Below are positions 1 through 6,552 of a stretch of 35,139 nucleotides of DNA, one piece after another; position 1 is the stretch's first letter, and every line of letters starts with the position of its first letter. Source of the stretch: an uncultured bacterium (GTDB taxonomy: Bacteria; Patescibacteriota; Minisyncoccia; Minisyncoccales; Minisyncoccaceae); the NCBI GenBank assembly GCA_937870835.1, contig CALMWW010000020.1:1-35139 (forward strand), in the 5' to 3' direction. The position numbers were made by a program, and so were the translations under genes. A model generated the notes under the pieces. The model saw only the letters and a program-made list of their open reading frames with translations, was not told the origin of the DNA and did not search any database.

Positions 1-168
1 CCCTCTGTCCCCTTGTATATCAATTATTGACATTGCTTGCCCCCGGGCAATAGCGCGATAATAATTTCCCTGCTTAATTTGTAAATTGAAAAGGCGGGAT
101 AAGACGATTCCACCCGCCGCAATAATAAAAAATAAAATTAAATTAATTCGCCAATTTTTTACATTCAT
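1..168 (-). CDS. ftsI: Class B penicillin-binding protein (FtsI/PBP2 type), N-terminal 56 codons only
   Basis: Partial gene cut by the left edge of the window; only the first 56 codons are visible. It begins at the ATG at 166-168 (an overlapping ATG four bases further in is followed at once by a stop). The peptide has a short basic start, one membrane segment (about residues 8-24), then the pattern RLFNLQI, a Y-A-Q stretch and an RG at the cut. This is the usual start of FtsI/PBP2 transpeptidases, which anchor in the membrane and crosslink septal or lateral peptidoglycan. Position right after mraZ, rsmH and an ftsL-like gene is the classical dcw order, which favours FtsI over other class B PBPs. 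The catalytic domain is outside the window, so the exact class is inferred. Confidence 0.82.
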   Translation of the reverse strand, partial: MNVKNWRINLILFFIIAAGGIVLSRLFNLQIKQGNYYRAIARGQAMSIIDIQGDRG

Positions 169-178
169 ATATAATAGA

Positions 179-481
179 CTATTTAGCTGCTAAAACATCA
201 TTCGGAAGAACAAGGTAATCTATTGTATCTATTTTATTATAGCCGTTTTGTAATATTTTTTCTTCAAAATTAACTAAATTTTGACTTTGAGATACTGCCA
301 CTCGTAAATCTGAATTTTCTTTCTTTAAGTTTGAAATTTTTTCTTTCGTTTGGCTAATATTATAATCTAATTGAATAAATTCGGCCATTTGAAAAATATA
401 CAAACACAAGCAACTAAAAGCAATAACAACAATAAACAAAATTTTAGTTACATTTTTTGATTTTGATTTTTTTCTTGACAT
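179..481 (-). CDS. ftsL: FtsL-like small divisome membrane protein
   Basis: A 100-residue protein with a lysine/serine-rich cytoplasmic start (1-12), one membrane segment (about 13-32) and an extracytoplasmic stretch with heptad-like spacing of hydrophobic residues (about 38-75), which suggests a short coiled coil. This is the bitopic architecture of FtsL/DivIC, which form a coiled-coil complex with FtsB and recruit FtsI/FtsW to the septum. Sequence similarity in this family is very low, so the call rests on architecture plus position between rsmH and the ftsI-type gene. Its start overlaps the end of rsmH by 34 bases, suggesting translational coupling. It ends 10 bases before the ftsI-type start. 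It could be another DivIC-like protein. Confidence 0.7.
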   Translation of the reverse strand: MSRKKSKSKNVTKILFIVVIAFSCLCLYIFQMAEFIQLDYNISQTKEKISNLKKENSDLRVAVSQSQNLVNFEEKILQNGYNKIDTIDYLVLPNDVLAAK

Positions 482-1344
482 TTTATTATGGCTCTTAATT
501 TTGCCCCTCGCGCCCGAGGATTTTTAATAATTTCTTCTTCAGAAGCAATGATAGGCTTTTTGGTTATTATTTTTATTTGTTTTTCTTTTTCTTGATTCTT
601 AAAAAAATTTTTTACTATTCTATCTTCTAATGAATGAAAAGATATTATGGCTAATCGCCCGCCCGGTTTAAGAATTCTTACAGCTTGAGGAAGGGCAATT
701 TTTAAGTTTTCTAATTCTTGGTTTGCTTCAATCCTAATTGCTTGAAAGGTTCGGGTAGCAAAATGCGTTTTACTATATTGATATTTGGCTGGTACAGCTT
801 GACGAATTATCTCTACTAAATCAAAAGTGGTTTTCAACGGCTTGGTTTTTCTTGCTTTAATAATTGCTTTAGCAATTTTTCTGGAAAACTTTTCTTCTCC
901 ATACTCTCTAATAATTTTTTCTAACCTCTCTTCATCATAAGAATTAAGAATTTTCTCAGCAGTATTTTCTGTGTTTCCATAAGTCATAATAAGCGGCTCA
1001 TTGCGATTAAAACTAAATCCTTTTCCACTCTCTTCAATTTGGAAAGACGACATTCCTAAATCAAACAATACTCCGGCGACATCTTTAAATTTCTTTTCAA
1101 TAATAATTTTTTCTAATTCTGCATAAGACCTATTGACTACCTCTAATCGTTCAATGTTTTGTTTAAGGATGTTTTCATAAATTTGGAAGTCCCATTCAAT
1201 ACCTAAAACTTTTCCATTCGGCGCTATTTTTTTTAATATTTCTTTAGTGTGCCCTCCGCCATTTATGGTGCAATCAACAAAATTTTCATTTTTTTGCGGA
1301 TTAAGGCACGCTATTGTTTCTTTAAGCAATACAGGGATATGCAT
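448..1344 (-). CDS. rsmH: 16S rRNA m4C1402 methyltransferase RsmH (MraW)
   Basis: 298 residues, normal for the family. RsmH transfers a methyl group from SAM to N4 of C1402 in the ribosomal P site. The start HIPVLLKE (2-9) is the family hallmark, followed by the SAM-binding glycine motif at about 24-33 (DCTINGGGHT in place of the commoner DGTLGGGGHS). Further conserved blocks are VLFDLGMSSFQ (92-102), FATRTFQAIRI, where F replaces a usual L, and the C-terminal LAIISFHSLEDRIVK. The start lies one base after the mraZ stop, and the 3' end overlaps the ftsL-like gene, so mraZ-rsmH-ftsL-ftsI should be one transcript from the promoter at 1836-1864. Confidence 0.97.
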   Translation of the reverse strand: MHIPVLLKETIACLNPQKNENFVDCTINGGGHTKEILKKIAPNGKVLGIEWDFQIYENILKQNIERLEVVNRSYAELEKIIIEKKFKDVAGVLFDLGMSSFQIEESGKGFSFNRNEPLIMTYGNTENTAEKILNSYDEERLEKIIREYGEEKFSRKIAKAIIKARKTKPLKTTFDLVEIIRQAVPAKYQYSKTHFATRTFQAIRIEANQELENLKIALPQAVRILKPGGRLAIISFHSLEDRIVKNFFKNQEKEKQIKIITKKPIIASEEEIIKNPRARGAKLRAIIKCQEKNQNQKM

Positions 1345-1345
1345 T

Positions 1346-1777
1346 TTATAAACCGAATTCTTTTAAGTTATTTGAAATTTTATCAAGGTCAGGACTATAA
1401 TTTTTCCATTTTTCTTCATTCCACAATTCAATATGGTCATTTAAACCGATAATAATTATATTTTTATTTAACTCAGCATATTCTTTTAAGTAATCTGGAA
1501 TTAAAATTCTGCCAGCTGAATCTAATTTAACGTCCATTGCTGAACCAACAACGCTTCTTTTCATCTCTCGGGTAGCTGGGTCAAAATAAGGCAAACGGTT
1601 AACTAAATCTAAGAAATGTTCCCATTCTTTTTGGGGATACAAATATAAACAGCCCTCAAATCCTTTTGTTAAAACGCCTCCTTGTTTCCCTCCTTGTTTC
1701 AAAGAATTTCTAAATTTAGTAGGAATGCCCACTCTTTTTTTATCATCAATTATATAACTATATTGACCGATAATCAT
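1346..1777 (-). CDS. mraZ: Transcriptional regulator MraZ
   Basis: MraZ is a DNA-binding protein made of two AbrB-like half-domains, which forms a ring and represses its own dcw operon. The protein reads MIIGQYSYIIDDKKRVGIPTKFR at its start (given here in outline: GQY, DDK.R, IP.KFR are the conserved positions), and a second half with CLYLYP, REMKR and DSAGRILIP. I chose the ATG at 1775-1777 (143 residues), because family members start at M(I/F)IG; a TTG nine bases further upstream is in frame but unlikely. It is the first gene after a consensus promoter with TGGG-type repeats at 1802-1847, as expected for autoregulation. Confidence 0.95.
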   Translation of the reverse strand: MIIGQYSYIIDDKKRVGIPTKFRNSLKQGGKQGGVLTKGFEGCLYLYPQKEWEHFLDLVNRLPYFDPATREMKRSVVGSAMDVKLDSAGRILIPDYLKEYAELNKNIIIIGLNDHIELWNEEKWKNYSPDLDKISNNLKEFGL

Positions 1778-1801
1778 TGTACACAAATAAAATTAATTAT
1801 C

Positions 1802-1847
1802 CACACTTTTTCCCACTTATCAACACTCTGCCACTATTTTATCCCAC
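1802..1847 (-). promoter_or_regulatory. Putative MraZ operator: GTGGG-type pentamers at 10-bp spacing
   Basis: On the minus strand the pentamers GTGTT (1822-1826), GTGGG (1812-1816) and GTGTG (1802-1806) are separated by exactly 5 bases, so they recur every 10 bp. Two more, GTGGC (1830-1834) and GTGGG (1843-1847), lie upstream off that phase. Known MraZ operators are TGGG-type direct repeats with a 10-bp period just upstream of mraZ. The cluster covers the -10 box and transcription start of the promoter at 1836-1864, which fits repression. A further GTGGG lies at 1885-1889. The match of individual pentamers is imperfect. Confidence 0.65.
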
Positions 1848-1864
1848 CTTAATATGCTTGTCAA
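1836..1864 (-). promoter_or_regulatory. Sigma-70 type promoter of the mraZ/dcw operon
   Basis: Perfect -35 TTGACA (1859-1864), 17-bp spacer, -10 TAAAAT (1836-1841, one mismatch to TATAAT). Predicted transcription start is near 1829, giving a leader of about 50 bases before the mraZ ATG. It lies downstream of the terminator at 1944-1975, so the dcw genes appear to be uncoupled from the Clp-like operon. Confidence 0.8.
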
Positions 1865-1943
1865 CCCCCAACTATATAATTATCCCCACTTTTTGAACTT
1901 CTCCACATTTAGCTAATTTTTATATTAATAATAAGTTAATACT

Positions 1944-1975
1944 AAAAAACCGCCTTGTGTTTTATTAAGACGGTT
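1944..1975 (-). terminator. Intrinsic terminator after the Clp-like ATPase gene
   Basis: On the minus strand a 9-bp stem AACCGTCTT / AAGGCGGTT (one G-U pair), 10-base loop, is followed directly by a run of T. It sits 18 bases after the stop of the ATPase gene and before the mraZ promoter, closing that operon. Confidence 0.8.
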
Positions 1976-1993
1976 GATGTTTATAATTTTAGT

Positions 1994-4522
1994 TTATAAT
2001 AATTCTATAGAAAAAGTATTAGGATTAATCTTAAAGTTAGAACCCGGACCAATTTTATCAGCTAATAAGGCTTGAGCAATAATATTTTCAACTTTATCTT
2101 GAATAATTCTGTTCATTTCTCGAGCGCCAAAAATTGGATTAAAACCTAAGATTGCCACTTTTTTTGTAAGCTCCTCGGTAATAATAAAATTTATTTTTTT
2201 AGATTTTAAATTTTTAGCAATTTTGTTTAATTGTAGTTGAGCAATTTGGAACAAATCAGATTGCGTTAAAGATTTAAAAACAATTACTCCATCAAATCGG
2301 TTTATAAACTCAGGACGAAAAATATTATTCGCAAAAATATAATCTAACAAATCTTTTTTAATTTCCGGAATTTGTTTATTTAATTTTAAAGCTTCTAAAA
2401 TAACTTTATAGCCTGCGTTGCTTGTAGCAATAATGATAGTATTAGAAAAACTAACCTTAACCCCAAAATTATCATTAATATATCCTTCATCTAAAACTTG
2501 AAGAAAAAGATTAAGAATGTCGGGATATGCCTTTTCTATTTCATCTAATAACACCAGAGAAAATGGATTATCCCTCACCGCTGTAGTTAAAATTCCGTTT
2601 TGAGTTTCTGAACCCAATAAGCGAGGAATGTCATCTACTCGCTGGAATTCTGACATATCCAAACGAATCATTCTATCTTCGGAACCAAAATAAATTTCTG
2701 CTAAAGCTTTGGCTGTTTCAGTTTTACCGACACCAGTTGGACCTAAAAATAGAAAACTTCCCATTGGTCCCTTGCCAGTATTAATACCAGCGCGAGCACG
2801 GCGCATAGCCGATGAAATTTCACGAATAGCCTCATCTTGGCTAATAACCCGTTTATGTAAAGCTGATTCTAAATTTAAAAGAATTTCTTTTTCTTGACTC
2901 TTAACTCTTCCCAATGGAATTTTAGTTTTTTGAGATAAAATCTCATCAATGTGCTCTGGTAAAATAAGTTTTATATCTGAGTGTTTAGAACTATAAGTAA
3001 AAGCATCTTGTAATAACGAAATAGCTTTTTGCGGAAACGGCGCAGAAACATATTTACCAGATACTTCTATAATTTCTTTAAGAGCTTGATAAGTAATAAA
3101 TTTTTCATATTCTTTTTCTAATCCAAAAACCATATTTTCTAAAATAAGCATTGTTTCTTCCGGAGATAATTCAGGAACTTCTACTTTTTCAAAAAGATTT
3201 AAAATAGCTGGTTTTGCTTCTATATATTTATGCAATCCTTGAGGAGTAGTTAAACAAATTAATTGCAACCGAGGATCGCTTAAATAAGGAGTTAATATTC
3301 CTGATATATCAGTAATTCCCGCCTTTCTTTCTGCTCCTAAAAAATCATGAAAGTCATTAAGAATTAAAACAACATTGCCGGCAGATAGGGCTTCCTTAAA
3401 ACACTGATTAATAACTGCCTCAGTATCTTCCAAAGAATTTACGCTTGCTGAGAGAGCGACTAAATCTAATTGTAAAAATCTTTTATAATTCAATTCAGAT
3501 GAACATTGTCCCTGAATTGATTTTCTAATAATAGTATGAATAATATTTTTACGGCCAACCCCGGCTTCGCCCACCAATAAAACATTGCGCGGACCTTTTC
3601 TTGTTAAAATTTTTTCGGTTAATTCTACTTCTTCATTGTGCCCAATAACTTCTTCGTATCCTCTTTGCCTTAAATTACTTGACCAATCAATGGCAAATTT
3701 ATCTAAAGTAACAGTATAACCATAAGACAAATCACTGCCAATTGAACCATACTTAATAAGGTTTTCAAAAGAGCCAAATTCTCTATCTTTTTTAATTTTA
3801 GTATTGATGGATTCTATCCACCAAGAAATATTTTCTATATCTTCACGCCCCATTTCTAAAGAAATTAATGTTTTTTGAAATAATGGTTCAATATCAGCCA
3901 AAGCAGCTAACAAATCTCCTTCTTTTATTCTATCTCCTTTTCTTTTTAATGATGACTGCACCGCTTCAAAAATAATAGAATCAAATTTATCTGAATCATT
4001 ATCCAAATTATTTTTTATATTTTCTTCAAGCTGGTCCTTAAAATCATAAAACGATAATCCTGTCCTCCCAAATATAAAAATTATCTTTTGATTCTTTTCA
4101 TCTAATAATTCATAAAGTAAAATTGTAGAAGTTGGCGTGCTTAAATTAAATTTTTCTGCTTGCTTAAAAGCACGAACAATCGCTTTAGCAGAATTATAAT
4201 TAAGCCATTCAGCTAAATTAGCATTTTTATCATTAACAGCTTCGGCTAAATTTTTATATTGAGAAGGAATTGGTTTTTTAAGTGAGTGTTCAAAAAAATT
4301 ATTTAAAATTTGCAGCCAAACCCATAAAGAAAATATTATTAAACCAATTCCAAGCAATAAATTTTTAGTAGAACTTGGTAAATTTTGATTTAGGGTTAAT
4401 AAAAATATTAATATAAGAACAATAAATAAGATTAATAAAATATTTTTTATAACTGCTAAAACCCGAAAGTTATTTTCGGATTGAATAGTTTGGTAAATTT
4501 CAGTTTGTTTTAAGTTAAACAT
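1994..4522 (-). CDS. Membrane-anchored Clp-family AAA+ ATPase with degenerate first ATPase domain
   Basis: 842 residues. Two predicted membrane segments (about 20-44 and 54-74) precede a Clp-N-like helical region (about 90-235) and two AAA+ modules. Module 1 has GEAGVGRKN (318-326), where the Walker A lysine is R and the next T/S is K, and LILNDFHD (386-393), where the Walker B DE is ND; this site is probably not catalytic. Module 2 is intact: GPTGVGKT (594-601), LVLLDE (656-661), sensor TSNAG and arginine finger FRPEFINRF (735-743). There is no ClpB-type coiled-coil M-domain and no (I/L/V)GF loop of the ClpP-docking kind between the sensor and arginine-finger regions. It starts inside the end of the preceding small membrane protein gene (8-base ATGTTTAA overlap). 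Likely a membrane unfoldase or remodelling ATPase; substrate unknown. Naming it ClpC or ClpB would be over-precise. Confidence 0.88.
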   Translation of the reverse strand: MFNLKQTEIYQTIQSENNFRVLAVIKNILLILFIVLILIFLLTLNQNLPSSTKNLLLGIGLIIFSLWVWLQILNNFFEHSLKKPIPSQYKNLAEAVNDKNANLAEWLNYNSAKAIVRAFKQAEKFNLSTPTSTILLYELLDEKNQKIIFIFGRTGLSFYDFKDQLEENIKNNLDNDSDKFDSIIFEAVQSSLKRKGDRIKEGDLLAALADIEPLFQKTLISLEMGREDIENISWWIESINTKIKKDREFGSFENLIKYGSIGSDLSYGYTVTLDKFAIDWSSNLRQRGYEEVIGHNEEVELTEKILTRKGPRNVLLVGEAGVGRKNIIHTIIRKSIQGQCSSELNYKRFLQLDLVALSASVNSLEDTEAVINQCFKEALSAGNVVLILNDFHDFLGAERKAGITDISGILTPYLSDPRLQLICLTTPQGLHKYIEAKPAILNLFEKVEVPELSPEETMLILENMVFGLEKEYEKFITYQALKEIIEVSGKYVSAPFPQKAISLLQDAFTYSSKHSDIKLILPEHIDEILSQKTKIPLGRVKSQEKEILLNLESALHKRVISQDEAIREISSAMRRARAGINTGKGPMGSFLFLGPTGVGKTETAKALAEIYFGSEDRMIRLDMSEFQRVDDIPRLLGSETQNGILTTAVRDNPFSLVLLDEIEKAYPDILNLFLQVLDEGYINDNFGVKVSFSNTIIIATSNAGYKVILEALKLNKQIPEIKKDLLDYIFANNIFRPEFINRFDGVIVFKSLTQSDLFQIAQLQLNKIAKNLKSKKINFIITEELTKKVAILGFNPIFGAREMNRIIQDKVENIIAQALLADKIGPGSNFKINPNTFSIELL

Positions 4523-4901
4523 AATTAAAAATTAACTTAAACCCATATATAATTCCAATAATAATTAAAAATGGCAAAGCTATCCAAATTAATAAAGCTG
4601 ATAGACCAATAACCAAAACTAAAATTTCAAATATCACAAACATTATCAAAAGAAAAACTCTCATTAAAAAACCAATGGCAATAGCAATTAAATTGCCCAT
4701 AACCACATTTATAAAATTCTCTAGATCAAATCCTCTTTCAAATTGCATTGTTTCTTTTTTCCACGGCGCAAATAAAGAAAAAATTAAATCTTTAGCTGAA
4801 AAATAATAAACTCCGCTCGCTAAAAAGTTGCCTATAATACTAATAATCTGCTTGGTCTTTTGAATATAGTGCCACGAAAGATATTTTAATCCTAAATTCA
4901 T
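4515..4901 (-). CDS. Small three-segment membrane protein, partner candidate of the Clp-like ATPase
   Basis: 128 residues, not recognised as a named family. It has a first hydrophobic segment (about 18-35), then a polar stretch with the motif LFAPWKK (43-49) followed by a region with acidic and basic residues, then two long hydrophobic segments (about 65-92 and 93-123). A similar LF-x-PWK stretch recurs, to my recollection, in hypothetical CPR membrane proteins. Its ATG overlaps the stop of the preceding gene as ATGA, and its own stop overlaps the ATPase start by 8 bases, so all three should be translated together. Such tight coupling suggests one membrane complex with the ATPase. Function unknown. 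Confidence 0.75.
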   Translation of the reverse strand: MNLGLKYLSWHYIQKTKQIISIIGNFLASGVYYFSAKDLIFSLFAPWKKETMQFERGFDLENFINVVMGNLIAIAIGFLMRVFLLIMFVIFEILVLVIGLSALLIWIALPFLIIIGIIYGFKLIFNYV

Positions 4902-5203
4902 TTAATTCTTTTTAAGATTACTTTATATAAGCCTTCTAAAAAATCGCCGCCAGCATACCCAATAATAAAAGCAATGGCTGGAGATATAAAAGATATTCCT
5001 TCAATTGTAATAGCTGATTCTTTTACAGCAATAGCGGTTAAAAGCCCAACAACGGCCGAGATAAATGCCATTAAGAAAAAATAAGGAATATTAAAAGACG
5101 GATTTTTATAAGAATAAGAACTTTCTTTTTTTAGAAATCCAACCAGCCCTCTTACTGCTCCTCCGCCAAATCCAGCAATAAGAATTGATATAAAAAAATT
5201 CAT
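4898..5203 (-). CDS. Small glycine-rich three-segment membrane protein
   Basis: 101 residues, no family recognised. The first membrane helix (about 3-22) contains a glycine-rich stretch (GFGGGAVRG, 11-19) of the kind used for tight helix packing; a second helix spans about 40-60, and a third about 70-87 carries another small-residue motif (GYAGGDFLEG, 82-91). The size and topology recall holin-like or adaptor proteins, but there is no phage context and I do not assign that role. It is the first gene of the trio with the LFAPWKK protein and the membrane Clp-like ATPase; its TGA stop overlaps the next ATG. A plausible promoter lies at 5279-5308. Confidence 0.72.
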   Translation of the reverse strand: MNFFISILIAGFGGGAVRGLVGFLKKESSYSYKNPSFNIPYFFLMAFISAVVGLLTAIAVKESAITIEGISFISPAIAFIIGYAGGDFLEGLYKVILKRIK

Positions 5204-5278
5204 AAATTTAAGTATTATATTTAATTAATATTTTTTAGCTTTATAACAGACAAAACAAAAACTATTTTATTAATTATT

Positions 5279-5308
5279 ATTATACTCTTTTAAGATGGAA
5301 AAAGCCAA
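5279..5308 (-). promoter_or_regulatory. Candidate promoter of the membrane Clp trio
   Basis: On the minus strand TTGGCT (5303-5308), 18-bp spacer, TATAAT (5279-5284). The -10 is perfect, the -35 matches 4 of 6. Predicted start is about 5272, giving a leader of about 70 bases before the first gene. No other clear promoter is seen in the 121-base gap after uppS. Confidence 0.45.
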
Positions 5309-5324
5309 TAAAAATCAATTATTT

Positions 5325-6023
5325 TTAAGATCCTTTGCGTCTTTGGCGGTTAACATAGTTTAAAACTATTTTCTCAAATTCTTTAGGAGTAAAGGCTGGA
5401 AAATATATTGAGCTAAATTCAAGTTGCGAATAAGCAGCATCCCACATCATAAATCCAGCTGATAAATGGGGATCACCATCTGTTCCGGTCCGAATAATTA
5501 AATCTACAGGCGGTAAATCTTTTGTCCAAAGATTTTCTTTAATAGTTTTTTCAGTGACATTTTTTTTAGATTCTTGAATTTTTTTTATACATTCTATCAT
5601 TTCATCAGTACCATTATAAGCCATCAAAAAAGTTAAATAATATTTATTATATAATTTAGTTTTTAAGATTACATCTTCCATTGGCTTCACTGTTGATTGG
5701 GGAAACATTTCTCTCCATCGGCCAAAAATTTGCACCTTTACTTGATTTTGACTTACTCGTTTATCTTGAAGAAAGCGTGTAAATTGTTGTTCAAAAATCT
5801 TAAAAAGATAATTAACTTCAGTTTTGCTTCTTTTAATAATATTATCCATTGAGCTTCCCCAAAAAGTAAAATATGTTATTTGCAATTCTAATGCTTTTTC
5901 TAAAATTTTTTCAAAAGCTAAAACACCTTTCTGGTGTCCCATAAAAACAGGTAAATTTTTCTGCCGAGCCCATCGCCTATTGCCGTCAGGGATTAAAGCA
6001 ATGTGTTTAGGTAAATTAGACAT
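5325..6023 (-). CDS. uppS: Isoprenyl (undecaprenyl) diphosphate synthase, divergent
   Basis: 232 residues. Cis-prenyltransferase that extends farnesyl diphosphate with isopentenyl diphosphate to make the lipid carrier for cell-wall precursors; soluble, membrane-associated. The Mg-binding loop IPDGNRRWA (11-19, Asp13) is intact, and VDLIIRTG is present near the C-terminus. Two other family motifs are altered: the usual FSTENW-R-P stretch reads FWGSSMDNIIKRS, and the segment after IIRT reads DGDPHLSAGFMMWDAAYSQ instead of the usual short RLSNFLLWQ-type block. The fold and active-site Asp argue that it is active, but chain-length specificity cannot be read. Its start overlaps the stop of a 51-residue membrane protein by 8 bases (ATGTCTAA). 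Confidence 0.9.
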   Translation of the reverse strand: MSNLPKHIALIPDGNRRWARQKNLPVFMGHQKGVLAFEKILEKALELQITYFTFWGSSMDNIIKRSKTEVNYLFKIFEQQFTRFLQDKRVSQNQVKVQIFGRWREMFPQSTVKPMEDVILKTKLYNKYYLTFLMAYNGTDEMIECIKKIQESKKNVTEKTIKENLWTKDLPPVDLIIRTGTDGDPHLSAGFMMWDAAYSQLEFSSIYFPAFTPKEFEKIVLNYVNRQRRKGS

Positions 6024-6171
6024 TTTTTTCTATTATAATATTAGGTTTAAAATCCGCTCGAGCGCTTAAATAGCCCCACCCAAAAGACAATAAGGCAATT
6101 AATATAACTGCTAAAGCTAAAATAATATCGGCTTGATTTTTTTTGACAAAATTAGTTATTTTTGTTAACAT
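6016..6171 (-). CDS. 51-residue single-pass membrane protein overlapping uppS
   Basis: A short reading frame below usual size cut-offs: ATG at 6169-6171, TAA at 6016-6018. The product has a basic N-terminus (MLTKITNFVKKNQ), one hydrophobic helix (about 14-35, including ILALAVILIALLSFGWGYL) and a short tail ending in NIIIEKN. The stop overlaps the uppS start as ATGTCTAA, the same 8-base overlap style seen before the Clp-like gene, which supports real translation. It could be the lone membrane anchor of an otherwise lost larger protein, or a small partner tethering UppS. No family recognised. Confidence 0.6.
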   Translation of the reverse strand: MLTKITNFVKKNQADIILALAVILIALLSFGWGYLSARADFKPNIIIEKNV

Positions 6172-6194
6172 TGTCTTAATAAATAAATTATAAT
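6165..6194 (+). promoter_or_regulatory. Candidate rpmA promoter
   Basis: TTAACA (6165-6170), 18-bp spacer, perfect TATAAT (6189-6194); predicted start near 6201 and a leader of about 40 bases. The -10 lies within the palindrome ATTATAAT (6187-6194), so it could also serve as a -10 for the divergent 51-residue protein/uppS transcript, although no matching minus-strand -35 is visible. Confidence 0.5.
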
Positions 6195-6242
6195 GCTTGG
6201 TTTTAATTAATAATTATTATATTAAACCAGTAAAATTAAAAA

Positions 6243-6527
6243 ATGTCAAAAACTAAAGCTGCAGGAACAAGCCGTTTAGGCCGTGATTCCCAGCCCAAAT
6301 ATTTGGGTGTCAAACTTTATAGCGGAGAAAAGGCTAAAATTGGTTCAATTATTATCCGACAAAGAGGCAGTAAATTCATTCCCGGATTAAACACTCGCAA
6401 AGGAAAAGATGATACTATTTATGCCGTTAAAGAAGGGATTGTCTCTTTCTCCACTAAACAAAAAAAACGTTTTGATGGGTCATCTAAATTAGTAAAGGTA
6501 GTTAATGTCAATGTTAAAGAAAAATAA
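6243..6527 (+). CDS. rpmA: 50S ribosomal protein bL27
   Basis: 94 residues, the only plus-strand gene in the window. bL27 reaches into the peptidyl transferase centre with its N-terminal tail. The start [22 protein letters not shown] corresponds to the usual AHKKAGGSTRNGRDS-S-LGVK, followed by [13 protein letters not shown] and [12 protein letters not shown]. The tail begins without the short extra peptide that is cleaved off in Firmicutes. In most bacteria rpmA follows rplU; here rplU is not adjacent and the gene stands alone with its own promoter and terminator. Confidence 0.96.
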   Translation: MSKTKAAGTSRLGRDSQPKYLGVKLYSGEKAKIGSIIIRQRGSKFIPGLNTRKGKDDTIYAVKEGIVSFSTKQKKRFDGSSKLVKVVNVNVKEK

Positions 6528-6528
6528 A

Positions 6529-6552
6529 AAAACGGGTTAAAAATCCTGTTTT
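6529..6552 (+). terminator. Terminator between convergent rpmA and pyrG
   Basis: AAAACGGG (6529-6536) pairs with CCTGTTTT (6545-6552) with one G-U pair, followed by a T-rich run. Two bases after the rpmA stop and directly against the pyrG stop. On the minus strand the stem has one A-C mismatch but is also followed by T7, so it may serve both genes. Confidence 0.7.

Noticed and set aside
1802-1889. CRISPR-like repeat array at the repeated GTGGG/GATAA words
   Set aside because: The units are 5-10 bases, imperfect and overlap a promoter; spacing suits MraZ sites, not CRISPR repeats.
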